Source: an uncultured Faecalicoccus sp. (GTDB lineage: Bacteria; Bacillota_I; Bacilli_A; Erysipelotrichales; Erysipelotrichaceae). Taken from it: a stretch of DNA of 63,787 nucleotides. The position numbers and the translations under genes are program-made. The stretch covers positions 1-63,787 of the forward strand of contig CABVDD010000006.1 of NCBI GenBank assembly GCA_902497095.1. Direction: 5' to 3'. The notes beneath the pieces are model-generated. The model did not search any database, was not told the DNA's origin, and was given only the letters and a program-made list of their open reading frames with translations. This document shows positions 42,912 to 51,748 of this stretch, piece by piece. Numbering within the stretch: the stretch's first letter is position 1; each line of letters begins with the position of its first letter.

Positions 42912-42938
42912 AACTGGGATGGGTGCATTCCAGTTTTT
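42910..42938 (+). terminator. Terminator after the 20-codon ORF
   Basis: An 8-bp stem (42910-42917 with 42930-42937), 12-nt loop and five T, 40 bp before the ankyrin gene. Confidence 0.75.
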
Positions 42939-42977
42939 CTGTATTTGATCAGATCATAATAGAAGGAGGAACTTATC

Positions 42978-43649
42978 ATGGATCAGAATTTCAACAAGGT
43001 ATTTTGGGATGCATGTGCTAATGGGGATTTCCCAATGGTATGTGGACAAATTAAGGCGGGAGCCGATGTGAATTATCAAAACGGAGATGGAAGAACGGCT
43101 TTGATGCGAGCTGCTAAACGAGATCGAAAAGATGTTGTACAAGTATTGATCGATAACGGAGCGGATGTAAATTTGGTAGATAATAAGGGAAAGACTGCTT
43201 TGATGGGAGCTGCCAAAAAAGGAAATAAAACCATTTGTAAAGCATTGTTAGATGCTGGTGCTGATGTCAATGCCAAAGATGATAGAGGACGTACGGCTTT
43301 GATGCGTGCTGCTTTGTTAGGACAGGATCGTTGTGTACAAGTTTTATTAGATGCCGGTGCAGATATCAATGCCCAGGATGAAGTAGGACGTACAGCTTTG
43401 ATGGAAGCTTGTATTGCCTTTAAACGAGATACAATCTCTATTTTATTGGAAAGAAATGCCAATGTGAATTTATTTGATAATAATGGATGTACAGCACTGA
43501 TGCGTGCTGCTTATGGAGGATATCCAAGCCTTGTTGAAAAATTATTATCCTATGGTGCCGATAAAGATATGCAAGATAAACAAGGAAATACGGCTCTGGA
43601 TTATGTCAGAGAACACTGTCGTGCTCAATTGGAGCCAATCTTACGATAG
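42978..43649 (+). CDS. Ankyrin-repeat protein
   Basis: A 223-residue cytosolic protein made of about six ankyrin repeats of 33 residues. The repeat core 'GRTALMRAAKRDRKDVVQVL' recurs with 'GADVN' turns. No signal peptide or catalytic domain is seen, so it should act by binding another protein. AAGGAGG precedes the ATG. It lies 12 bp before the EF-G paralogue, so they are probably co-expressed, but no link between the two is known to me. Confidence 0.92.
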   Translation: MDQNFNKVFWDACANGDFPMVCGQIKAGADVNYQNGDGRTALMRAAKRDRKDVVQVLIDNGADVNLVDNKGKTALMGAAKKGNKTICKALLDAGADVNAKDDRGRTALMRAALLGQDRCVQVLLDAGADINAQDEVGRTALMEACIAFKRDTISILLERNANVNLFDNNGCTALMRAAYGGYPSLVEKLLSYGADKDMQDKQGNTALDYVREHCRAQLEPILR

Positions 43650-43661
43650 GAGGATCTGACT

Positions 43662-45737
43662 ATGCGAGATTATTTAAGTTCAGAGGTACGCAACGTTAGT
43701 GTGATTGGTCATAGCGGCGCTGGGAAAACCAGTGTTTTGGAAGCTATGTTATATTACACAAAAGCAACCGATCGTTTTGGTAAGACAAGCGATGGCAGTA
43801 GTATGATTGACTTTGATGCCGAAGAAATCAAACGAGGCATTTCGGTATATTCTTCTATCGTTCCGATTGAATGGGAAGATTGTAAGATCAATTTTATCGA
43901 TACACCAGGTTATTTGGACTTTGTCGGTGAAAAACAAGCCGGCTTTGCGGTAGGTGATAGTTGTCTTATTGTAGCCAATGCCAAAGATGTATTGGAGTCA
44001 GGAACAAAATTAGCATTTAAACAAGCCAGAGAAGCTAAAAAACCGACAATATTCTTTATCAATAAATTAGATGAAGAAAATACTAGCTTTAATGATGCTT
44101 ATACTTTGCTTCATGAAGAATTTGGAAAATCTATCATTCCTTTTGAAGTTCCTATTGTGGAAAACGGTGAAGTCGTTGGTTCTGTAAATATCATCAAAAA
44201 TAAAGCCTGGTATTATAAAGGAGAACATGCTCAAAGCGATACACCGCAACCTGTTCCAGAAAACATGAAAGATGAAATCAGCATGTATAAAGATCAAATT
44301 GCCGAAGCTGTTGCGATGGGTGATGATGATTTGATGGAAAAATTCTTTTCCGGAGAAGAGTTTAGTGATGCGGAATTGACAAAAGGGGTTCGTATTGGTG
44401 TACGTAATGGAGAAATCTGTCCTGTATTCTCTGGTAGTGCTACACAATCGATTGGTATTCAGCGTTTAATGGATCTGATCATTTCTTATTTTCCAACGTA
44501 TTCCGAAAAAGGAATGTACACGGCTACTACACCAAATGGTGTAAAAGTAGAGTTGTTGACATCAGAAACAGAGACGTTGACAGCACAGGTTTTTAAAACG
44601 ATCGTGGATCCATTTGTTGGACGTATTTCTTATTTGAAAGTGTTAAGTGGAGTATTGAATTCAGATTCTACACTTGTTAATGCCAATAATGGAAAACCAG
44701 AAAAAATTAGTTCTATCTATATCATTAAAGGAAAACATCAAACAGCGGCTGGTAAATTATTCACCGGAGATATTGGTGCTTTGGTAAAACTTCAAAATAC
44801 GAAAACAAATGATACTTTATGCGAAAAAGGAAAATTGTTGATAGCCGCTCCAATTGATTTTGATGAACCAATGTTTGGGCAGGCTATTTTTCCAAAGACA
44901 AAGAATGATGAAGATAAACTTTCCAATGGTCTAGCACGTTTAGTGGAAGAAGATCCAACATTTAAAGTTATCAATAATGCGGAAACCAAAGAAACGGTAA
45001 TATATGGTATTGGCGATCAGCATTTAGATGTGATCTTAAACAAATTAAAAAATAAATATAAGGCAGAAGTTACACTGGCAGATCCTAAAGTAACTTATCG
45101 TGAAACGATTACTAAGAGTGCAACAGGGGAAGGTCGTCATAAAAAACAGTCTGGTGGACATGGACAGTTTGGACATGTATTTGTAGATTTTGCGCCAAAT
45201 CCAGATGTAGAGGAAATGGAATTTGATGAAAAAGTCTTTGGTGGAGCTGTACCAAAACAATACTTCCCGGCCGTTGAAAATGGTTTAAGAGAATGTTGTG
45301 AAGAAGGAAGTTTGGCTGGCTATAAGATGGTCAATATCAAGACAACTTTGACAGATGGAAAATACCATGATGTCGATTCTAGTGAAATGGCCTTTAAGTT
45401 GGCCGCAAGACTGGCTTTTAAAGATGCGATGACAAAATGTCACCCAATTTTGTTAGAGCCAATTATGAATGTTGTCGTAACCGTACCGGATGAATATACG
45501 GGAACCGTGATTGGTGATTTAAATAAACGTCGTGGTGCTATCATGGGTATGACACCAGAAGATGGGGATCAAATCATCGAAGCGCAAGTTCCTATGGCAG
45601 AAATGGCCAGATATTCCATTGAATTACGAAGTATGACACAAGGTCTTGGAAAATATACGATGGAAATGGATCGTTATGATCCTGTGCCAGAACCACTAGC
45701 CAGTCGTATCGTTGAGGCCCATAAGAAAGAAGATTAA
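43662..45737 (+). CDS. EF-G paralogue (translational GTPase, EF-G2 type)
   Basis: A 691-residue GTPase with EF-G domain order. G1 'GHSGAGKTSV', G3 'DTPGYLDF' and G4 'NKLD' are intact. The switch region reads 'KRGISVYSS' where housekeeping EF-G has RGIT. Domain IV ('ATGEGRHKKQSGGHGQFGHV') and domain V ('RRGAIMGM') are present. Absence of rpsL/rpsG/tuf neighbours and the divergent G1 point to the second, accessory EF-G type whose role in translation is unclear. It is not the main fusA by context. Confidence 0.85.
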   Translation: MRDYLSSEVRNVSVIGHSGAGKTSVLEAMLYYTKATDRFGKTSDGSSMIDFDAEEIKRGISVYSSIVPIEWEDCKINFIDTPGYLDFVGEKQAGFAVGDSCLIVANAKDVLESGTKLAFKQAREAKKPTIFFINKLDEENTSFNDAYTLLHEEFGKSIIPFEVPIVENGEVVGSVNIIKNKAWYYKGEHAQSDTPQPVPENMKDEISMYKDQIAEAVAMGDDDLMEKFFSGEEFSDAELTKGVRIGVRNGEICPVFSGSATQSIGIQRLMDLIISYFPTYSEKGMYTATTPNGVKVELLTSETETLTAQVFKTIVDPFVGRISYLKVLSGVLNSDSTLVNANNGKPEKISSIYIIKGKHQTAAGKLFTGDIGALVKLQNTKTNDTLCEKGKLLIAAPIDFDEPMFGQAIFPKTKNDEDKLSNGLARLVEEDPTFKVINNAETKETVIYGIGDQHLDVILNKLKNKYKAEVTLADPKVTYRETITKSATGEGRHKKQSGGHGQFGHVFVDFAPNPDVEEMEFDEKVFGGAVPKQYFPAVENGLRECCEEGSLAGYKMVNIKTTLTDGKYHDVDSSEMAFKLAARLAFKDAMTKCHPILLEPIMNVVVTVPDEYTGTVIGDLNKRRGAIMGMTPEDGDQIIEAQVPMAEMARYSIELRSMTQGLGKYTMEMDRYDPVPEPLASRIVEAHKKED

Positions 45738-45740
45738 TGG

Positions 45741-45767
45741 GAAGCCGTGCAAAACGGCTTCTTTTTT
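45741..45767 (+). terminator. Terminator after the EF-G paralogue
   Basis: An 8-bp stem (45741-45748 with 45754-45761), GCAAA loop and six T, starting 3 bp after the stop codon. Confidence 0.88.
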
Positions 45768-45777
45768 CGTGTGGTTC

Positions 45778-45786
45778 TGTTATAAT
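45778..45786 (+). promoter_or_regulatory. Extended -10 promoter of the ABC exporter, very short leader
   Basis: TGTTATAAT with -10 box at 45781-45786. Transcription would begin near 45793, about 10 nt before ATG 45803. Confidence 0.6.
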
Positions 45787-45802
45787 GATTCCCGGTGATG
45801 GT

Positions 45803-47554
45803 ATGAAAACATTTAAACATTTTATAGGTTATTATAAGCCATATAAATTTGTCTTCTTTTTTGATTTATTTTGTGCTTTAACGATTTCTTTGATCGATTT
45901 AGCGTTTCCGTTGATCTTGAACTATTGTACCGATACGATGTTTATCCAAAAAAGTGTAGAGATTTTACAAGGATTGGTTTGGTTGACGGCAGGATTGTTG
46001 GTTCTTTATATTATTCGCGCTTTGTGTCGCTATTATGTCTCAGCACAAGGTCATATCATGGGTGCACAGATGGAAAGAGATATGCGAAAAGAATTATTTG
46101 ATCAATATCAAAGGCTTTCTTTCTCTTATTATGATAAGCACAATACAGGAATCATGATGTCAAGAGTCGTCAGTGATTTGTTTGATATCTGTGAGTTTGC
46201 TCATCATGGACCAGAAAATCTTTTTATTTCTTTGATCAAAATCGTTGGATCTTTTGTCATTTTATCTTTGATTTACTGGCCTTTGGCACTGTTGTTGTTT
46301 ATAGTGACTTTAATAATGTTGATCTTTAGCTATACGCAAAATAAGTCAATGCGTGCAACATTTATGGATAACCGAAGAAAGATTGGAGATGTAAATGCCG
46401 CCTTACAGGATAGCTTGTCTGGAATTCGTGTCGTACAATCTTTTACCAATGAAGATATTGAACGTGAGAAGTTTTCTCATTCCAACAATGAGTTTTTGAC
46501 TTCTAAAAAACGAAACTACAAAGTTATGGGGACTTATTATTCCATGAATAACTTCTTTCAGGGGCTTTTATATATCACTGTATTAGTCGGCGGTGGCTAT
46601 TTTGTAGCTAAGGGAAATTTAAGCCCTTTGACATTGGCAACCTTTGCGTTATATGTCAATATTTTTGTGGCTCCTATCGATATTTTAATCGAGTTTACTG
46701 AAATGCTTCAAAAAGGTTTTTCTGGTTTTAAACGCTTTGAAGAAGTGATGAAAGAAGTACCGGATATACAGGATTTGCCCAATGCAAAACCATTAGAAAA
46801 TGTGCATGGAGATATTTCTTTTAAAGATGTTTCTTTTACTTATAATAAAGAAGAATCCGTGTTAGAGCATGTAAATCTGGATATTCCAGCTGGTAAAAAA
46901 GTAGCTTTGGTTGGGCCAAGTGGTTCAGGAAAGACGACTTTATGTTCTTTGATTCCTCGTTTTTATGATGTTCAAAGTGGTCAAATTTTAGTAGATGGAA
47001 TAGATGTCAGAGATCTACAAGTTAAAAGCCTTAGACAGGCAATTGGTCTGGTGCAACAAGATGTCTATTTATTTGCGGGAACCATTGAACAGAATATTGC
47101 TTATGGAAAACCAAATGCGACAAGTGAAGAAATTATAGAAGCTGCCAAAAAAGCCAATATTCATGATTTTATTTTATCTTTACCTGATGGATATGATACT
47201 TTTGTAGGAGAAAGAGGAGCGCGTTTATCCGGAGGGCAAAAACAGCGTATCTCCATTGCTCGTGTTTTCTTAAAGAATCCAAAAATCTTGATTTTAGATG
47301 AGGCTACAAGTGCATTGGATAATGAGAGTGAAAGAATTATTCAAAAATCTTTAGAAGAATTAAGTAAAGATCGTACTTGTATTACAATTGCACATCGGTT
47401 ATCGACTATTAAAAATGCCGATGAAATCGTAGTCATTAATCATGACGGACTGCAAGAGCGAGGAACGCATGATGAATTGATGAAAAAGGGCGGGATATAC
47501 GCTCGTTATTATAACCTTCAATTTGAAGGCTTGGAGCAGATCATGGTTTCGTGA
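45803..47554 (+). CDS. ABC exporter, fused membrane and ATPase domains (MsbA/BmrA-like)
   Basis: A 583-residue half-transporter with six membrane helices (about 15-310) and an ATPase: Walker A 'GPSGSGKTTL', signature 'LSGGQKQRISIARVF', Walker B 'ILILDEATSALD', H-loop 'AHRLSTI'. Such homodimers export drugs or lipids. ATG 45803 is preferred to the in-frame ATG at 45737, because the earlier region is the terminator and promoter. The substrate is unknown. Confidence 0.92.
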   Translation: MKTFKHFIGYYKPYKFVFFFDLFCALTISLIDLAFPLILNYCTDTMFIQKSVEILQGLVWLTAGLLVLYIIRALCRYYVSAQGHIMGAQMERDMRKELFDQYQRLSFSYYDKHNTGIMMSRVVSDLFDICEFAHHGPENLFISLIKIVGSFVILSLIYWPLALLLFIVTLIMLIFSYTQNKSMRATFMDNRRKIGDVNAALQDSLSGIRVVQSFTNEDIEREKFSHSNNEFLTSKKRNYKVMGTYYSMNNFFQGLLYITVLVGGGYFVAKGNLSPLTLATFALYVNIFVAPIDILIEFTEMLQKGFSGFKRFEEVMKEVPDIQDLPNAKPLENVHGDISFKDVSFTYNKEESVLEHVNLDIPAGKKVALVGPSGSGKTTLCSLIPRFYDVQSGQILVDGIDVRDLQVKSLRQAIGLVQQDVYLFAGTIEQNIAYGKPNATSEEIIEAAKKANIHDFILSLPDGYDTFVGERGARLSGGQKQRISIARVFLKNPKILILDEATSALDNESERIIQKSLEELSKDRTCITIAHRLSTIKNADEIVVINHDGLQERGTHDELMKKGGIYARYYNLQFEGLEQIMVS

Positions 47555-47565
47555 TCTGTTTTTTT
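47537..47565 (+). terminator. Terminator overlapping the ABC exporter stop
   Basis: An 8-bp stem (47537-47544 with 47551-47558), 6-nt loop and seven T. The TGA stop is in the 3' arm. Confidence 0.85.
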
Positions 47566-47615
47566 ATGCAGATAACAATTTGTCCTGTATAATAAACAAA
47601 AAGGAGGAATGGTCT

Positions 47616-48581
47616 ATGTCCATTCGAGCATTTGAAGTTGCCGATATAGCGGTAATGTATGATATTTATGCTTATTATGTTAAGACAACAGCTTATAATT
47701 TCGATTTAGAGCCAATGTCTTATACGCAATATAAATCACAGATTGAAGAAATAGCCCAACAGTATCCGGTTTTTGTGGCTTGTCATGATGATCAGGTAAT
47801 AGGTTATGCGTATGTGCATCCGGCTTTTTCTAAAGCAGCTTATCGATTCTGTATGGAAGTTACGATTTATTTTCAAAAAGGGCCTCATTTTGGATTGGCG
47901 GATTCTTTATTGGAGACATTAGAAAAGGCATGTGTTAAAAAAGGATATCGCTGGTTAATTGCGTGCATTACAGATACCAATTATAAAAGTGTTGCCTTTC
48001 ATCAGAAACATGGCTATCAATATAGCGGGGCTTTACCGGAATGTGGCTTTAAATTTGATGCATGGCATGGTGTGATTTGGTTGATCAAGGATATCCAGAA
48101 ACCCAAATCGTTATACTATAAAGCACCAAACGCAACAATCACAGGAGATGTAAAAATTGGAAGCAAATCAAGTATTTGGTTTGGTACCGTTGTTCGTGGT
48201 GACAGCGACACGATTTGTATTGGTGAACAAACAAATGTACAAGATAATGCGGTATTACACTGTTCCAAAGGACATCCGTTAACGATTGGCAATAAAGTTA
48301 CGATTGGTCATCATGCGATCGTACATGGGTGTACTATTGAAGATGAAGTACTGATTGGAATGGGTGCAACTATTATGGATGGAGCACGAATTGGTACACA
48401 TTCCATCATTGGAGCTGGGGCTTTGGTGCCGCCAGGAAAAGAGATACCGGAGGGTTCAGTAGTTTTAGGATGCCCGGGAAAAGTTAGTCATCCAGTGAGC
48501 CCGCAACAGATTGAGCAAATTTTAGAGAATGCACAGGAATATGTAGAATATGCTCAAATGTATGAAAAACGAGGTGCTTAA
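47616..48581 (+). CDS. GNAT acetyltransferase fused to gamma-carbonic-anhydrase-like domain
   Basis: A 321-residue fusion. Residues 1 to about 160 resemble phosphinothricin-type GNAT N-acetyltransferases ('IRAFEVADIAVMYDIYAYYV', 'FHQKHGYQYSG'). Residues from about 170 form a left-handed beta-helix of the gamma-CA/YrdA type: 'GSKSSIWFGTVVRGD', 'QDNAVLHC', 'VTIGHHAIVHGCTI', with three His in zinc positions. Each half is well known; the fusion is uncommon. AAGGAGG precedes ATG 47616; the in-frame ATG at 47523 would overlap the exporter. Joint function is unknown. Confidence 0.87.
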   Translation: MSIRAFEVADIAVMYDIYAYYVKTTAYNFDLEPMSYTQYKSQIEEIAQQYPVFVACHDDQVIGYAYVHPAFSKAAYRFCMEVTIYFQKGPHFGLADSLLETLEKACVKKGYRWLIACITDTNYKSVAFHQKHGYQYSGALPECGFKFDAWHGVIWLIKDIQKPKSLYYKAPNATITGDVKIGSKSSIWFGTVVRGDSDTICIGEQTNVQDNAVLHCSKGHPLTIGNKVTIGHHAIVHGCTIEDEVLIGMGATIMDGARIGTHSIIGAGALVPPGKEIPEGSVVLGCPGKVSHPVSPQQIEQILENAQEYVEYAQMYEKRGA

Positions 48582-48582
48582 T

Positions 48583-49716
48583 ATGGAAAATATATTGAAT
48601 TATGTACATTTGCGTAAAGATATTCCGTTTTCATTTCGACCTTTAAACTGGGTCGATCTTTTGATCTTGACTGAATTATCGTATGTGGATTGGACACATA
48701 TTGCCGACAAAGATCCTATTCGTCTATCAGAAGCATGTCAGTCGTATTTTAAAAAACATACATCACAAGAGATGGAAGCACGATTTTGTTTTTCCAAAAA
48801 TATACCGAATCTTGTTATGGAACTACAAGATATGGTACGTTATCAAAATGTTTATATCACGCATTATCAGGAAGTTTATGATGAAGAAAAGATAATTCAA
48901 TTTGGAGCTGTATCCTTTTTGATGCCTGATGGAACGATTCTGATCAGCTTTCGTGGAACGGATGGTACCATGACAGGTTGGAAAGAAAACATGCGAATGA
49001 CTTATATGGACGAATTACCTTGTCATAAACTGGCCTTAAATTTTTTAGAAGAGGTATTGGATACAATTCCTGAGACAAGTTCTTTTTTTGGACTGGTCAA
49101 AAAGAAAATATATCCTAAAATTTATGTGACGGGACATTCCAAAGGTGGTAATCTTGCGATGTATGCGGCATTTAGAACGCAAAAATATGCAGATGTACTG
49201 ACAAAAATATTAGCTTTTGATGCACCAGGATTTAGATCTTCTTTTATAGAATCTGTAAAAAATGAGCCAGTTTTATCTAAAATTACAAATTATAAACCGA
49301 AAGATTCGATTATTGGCTGTTTGTTAGAGCATATAGAGAAAGAAGCGGTATTGGATGCCGAAGAAAGTGGTCTTCTTCAACATGATGCTTTTTGTTGGAA
49401 AATCACAACGGATTCATATATTCCTGTCAAAGAACTTTCTGTCACCAGTAAAGAAAGTTTACAATTAGTAGATCGTTTACTTTTATCGAAAAGTGATGAG
49501 GAGAAGAAAGAGTATATTGATCTCATTTTTTCAATTTTGGATCGCTTAGATATTACAAATGTATCAAACTTGAGTGATATCAGTTTAAAACAGTTAATGT
49601 TAGGCTTTTTAGAACTGAAGAATATGTCAAATGATGAACGAAAGTTTATTTTTGATATTGTAAATTTCATCAGAGCTCAAACATCTTCTTGGATGAAAAC
49701 GCAGAAAAAATCATAA
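48583..49716 (+). CDS. DUF2974 (Mbeg1-like) alpha/beta-hydrolase
   Basis: A 377-residue protein with 'ISFRGTDGTMTGWKENMRM' and the nucleophile elbow 'VTGHSKGGNLAMYAA' of lipase-like hydrolases in DUF2974. A catalytic Asp likely lies in 'LAFDAPGF', and a His near 'LLQHDAFCW'. No signal peptide is seen. ATG 48583 begins 1 bp after the fusion gene stop, with GAGGTG overlapping its end, so they are coupled. The substrate is unknown. Confidence 0.85.
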   Translation: MENILNYVHLRKDIPFSFRPLNWVDLLILTELSYVDWTHIADKDPIRLSEACQSYFKKHTSQEMEARFCFSKNIPNLVMELQDMVRYQNVYITHYQEVYDEEKIIQFGAVSFLMPDGTILISFRGTDGTMTGWKENMRMTYMDELPCHKLALNFLEEVLDTIPETSSFFGLVKKKIYPKIYVTGHSKGGNLAMYAAFRTQKYADVLTKILAFDAPGFRSSFIESVKNEPVLSKITNYKPKDSIIGCLLEHIEKEAVLDAEESGLLQHDAFCWKITTDSYIPVKELSVTSKESLQLVDRLLLSKSDEEKKEYIDLIFSILDRLDITNVSNLSDISLKQLMLGFLELKNMSNDERKFIFDIVNFIRAQTSSWMKTQKKS

Positions 49717-49740
49717 GTTCATTTTAAAACGACTTAAATC

Positions 49741-49777
49741 AAATGACAGGGGTTGCATTATACCTGTCATTTTTTTA
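49741..49777 (+). terminator. Terminator after the DUF2974 gene
   Basis: A perfect 10-bp stem (49741-49750 with 49763-49772), 12-nt loop and T-run. Confidence 0.88.
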
Positions 49778-49885
49778 TAATTCATATAGTTTTGGACAAT
49801 ATAGATCGAAAGACTATAATTGATAATTCCAAATGAATGTTTTTAGTATACATCGTATCTTTAGGAACGAGAGTAGGAGGAAAAA

Positions 49886-50506
49886 TTGAATATGTCAAAA
49901 ACATCAAACCAGATTAAAAGTCTGACTATGCTGGCGCTTTTTTTAGCGATTGAAGTTGTGCTCTTGGTGACACCTTTAGGCTATTTGCGCATTGGAGTGT
50001 TGAGTGCTACCTTGATGCACGTGCCTGTTATCGTCTGTGCTTGTACAATGGGGACAAAATATGGTGTGCTGATGGGGCTTGTCTTTGGGATCACTTCTGT
50101 GATCAATGCGACAATGGCTCCTACAGTTACTAGCTTTGCGTTTAGCCCGTTTGTGGAAGTAGGCGGATTTAGCGGAGGATTTCAATCTTTGATCGTTGCG
50201 ATAGGACCACGTCTTTTATTAGGATGGCTTGCCGGAGTCATATATCATGGTCTTATCAAAAAAGGAAAGTCTATTTCCTTTAGTGCTGCTATAGCCGCTT
50301 TAATAGCTACCGCTCTACATACAGCGGGTGTGCTGGGTTTGATTCTTTTATTTTATGCAGCACCTTATGCTCAAGCTATCGGTGTTGCACAAAGTGCTTT
50401 GATGGCTGCGATGGGAACAGTTATTTTGACCAATGCGATTCCAGAAATCATCGTTGCGGTTGTAGCCAATGTTGCTTTGACAAAAGCTTTAAATGTAAGA
50501 AGGTAA
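49886..50506 (+). CDS. ECF transporter S component (vitamin uptake)
   Basis: A 206-residue protein with six hydrophobic helices and the S-component pattern near the N-terminus ('TMLALFLAIEVVLLVTPLG', 'MHVPVIVCACTMGTKYGVL'). The Ala-x-x-x-Ala type helix that docks to EcfT is plausible. S components bind one vitamin and share a common EcfAAT module encoded elsewhere. The vitamin cannot be read from sequence, and I saw no known riboswitch in the leader. TTG 49886 (5 nt after AGGAGG) or ATG 49892 may be the start. Confidence 0.82.
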   Translation: MNMSKTSNQIKSLTMLALFLAIEVVLLVTPLGYLRIGVLSATLMHVPVIVCACTMGTKYGVLMGLVFGITSVINATMAPTVTSFAFSPFVEVGGFSGGFQSLIVAIGPRLLLGWLAGVIYHGLIKKGKSISFSAAIAALIATALHTAGVLGLILLFYAAPYAQAIGVAQSALMAAMGTVILTNAIPEIIVAVVANVALTKALNVRR

Positions 50507-50509
50507 ATA

Positions 50510-50534
50510 AAATGTCCGTCAAGGGCATTTTTTT
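50510..50534 (+). terminator. Terminator after the ECF gene
   Basis: An 8-bp stem (50510-50517 with 50523-50530, one wobble), GTCAA loop and T-run. Confidence 0.82.
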
Positions 50535-50547
50535 GATAGATAAAGAA

Positions 50548-50571
50548 AAGACGCTTAGTAAACTGCGTCTT
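50548..50571 (-). terminator. Terminator of the Rpn-type gene
   Basis: A perfect 7-bp stem (50548-50554 with 50565-50571), 10-nt loop, T-rich on the minus strand. It touches the stop codon. Confidence 0.65.
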
Positions 50572-51400
50572 AGTGAGTTTGTAGTTTTTCAAGATGAGAA
50601 ATAGATAAATTGGTTAAATGGCAGATAGTGTCTAAAGAAAATCCTTCCTGTATCATTTTTAAAGCAATGGATTCTTTTTCTTTATGAATACCGTTATTAA
50701 AACCATCAGATAAACACTTCTTTTTTAAATTTTCTATAGCTTTACACATATTGATTTTACCTCCTTGTATATGGTGTTGTATATATTGTTCATCTAGTTC
50801 AATAAATACATTGGCCTTTTGAAAAATATCTTCCTCAATCTCTTGTAAATATGTGTCCTGTAATAAACCTTCCCAGTTTTCCTGATACACATATTGTATC
50901 AATCTAAAAAATTTCTGTAAATAAATATCCATAAAACAAATTGAATCACTATGAATATCAAACAAAACTATTTCATAATCTGGAATCTCTGTTTGTTTGA
51001 GACTAGAGACATCTAAACATTCGTATAATCGTTTATGTGTGTTCCATTTAGATTGTCCCATATAAAGCGTAAGAGATAAAACAGGATACAGGCGATGAAA
51101 ATGATTGTTTGTTTTTGTTTGTTCGTGGATGCCGGCATATTTGTAGTTAAGAATACGTACCGGCATATAAGGATCTTTTTTCATTTGAAATTCTAAATGA
51201 AGAAAGAACTTTTGATCATAGAGCATGACTAAATCTCTTTCACGACGAAAACCTAAATCATGATGAGATTCGTTGTCATAAGCTATAAGTTTTTCGGCAT
51301 CCAAAATTTGGTGTCCATTAAAATAAGCATAGGAAAATAAATCCGCAAAGCGTTTTTTGTTTTTAAAGATTTCTTTTAAACATAAGTCATAACGATTCAA
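50570..51400 (-). CDS. Rpn/PD-(D/E)XK nuclease family protein
   Basis: A 276-residue protein of the group annotated as Rpn recombination-promoting nuclease or putative transposase (PDDEXK_2-like). D56 in 'RRERDLVML' and 'LHLEFQMKK' (E70, Q72) form the nuclease core, followed by 'PVRILNYKYAGIHEQ'. The C-terminus is helical with 'EKESIALKMIQEGFS', a typical tail of the family. Such genes occur in many scattered copies and may be mobile, though no ends are seen. TTG start at 51400 follows GGAGGTG. Confidence 0.8.
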   Translation of the reverse strand: MNRYDLCLKEIFKNKKRFADLFSYAYFNGHQILDAEKLIAYDNESHHDLGFRRERDLVMLYDQKFFLHLEFQMKKDPYMPVRILNYKYAGIHEQTKTNNHFHRLYPVLSLTLYMGQSKWNTHKRLYECLDVSSLKQTEIPDYEIVLFDIHSDSICFMDIYLQKFFRLIQYVYQENWEGLLQDTYLQEIEEDIFQKANVFIELDEQYIQHHIQGGKINMCKAIENLKKKCLSDGFNNGIHKEKESIALKMIQEGFSLDTICHLTNLSISHLEKLQTH

Positions 51401-51748
51401 TTTAATACACCTCCAATATTAAATACGATAAAATTTGATAAAATCATTAATTTTTTTAATCGAAGTATTTAATATTTTTGATATGTAAATTTTAATGAAT
51501 CAAAATGACTTATTCGAGATAAATTCAACGAAATGTTTTTGTGATAAGCCAGATTCGAGATGTACATAATTTTATGAGTTAATTTGATAGACTGATATGT
51601 TATTGGGTTTAGATTTTTAAAGAATAGACAATTAGATCTTTTGTGGGTCTAGTAAAAATATCAAAGATTTACTTTGATCTCTCTTTCTTTTCGGTAACCT
51701 TTCTTTTTCTTTTACAGTGTCCATGATAAAATAATCGAGGTGAAGAAA
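51401..51748. other. Intergenic region between divergent Rpn and pcrA genes
   Basis: 348 bp of AT-rich DNA without an ORF I would support. It holds a 12-bp inverted repeat (51415-51426 / 51465-51476) next to the Rpn ribosome binding site and an extended -10 element TGATAAAAT (51724-51732) for pcrA. I see nothing else. Confidence 0.6.
51415..51476. repeat. Inverted repeat upstream of the Rpn-type gene
   Basis: AATATTAAATAC (51415-51426) and its exact complement (51465-51476) enclose 38 bp. CGAT and ATCG next to the arms can extend the pairing. The left arm adjoins the GGAGGTG site of the minus-strand gene. Confidence 0.65.

Noticed and set aside
49778..49885. Vitamin riboswitch ahead of the ECF S component
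   Set aside because: The short AT-rich leader shows no conserved riboswitch core that I can recognise.
51401..51748. tRNA or small RNA gene in the longest gap
   Set aside because: No cloverleaf or terminator-bounded unit could be supported; only the inverted repeat and a -10 element stand out.
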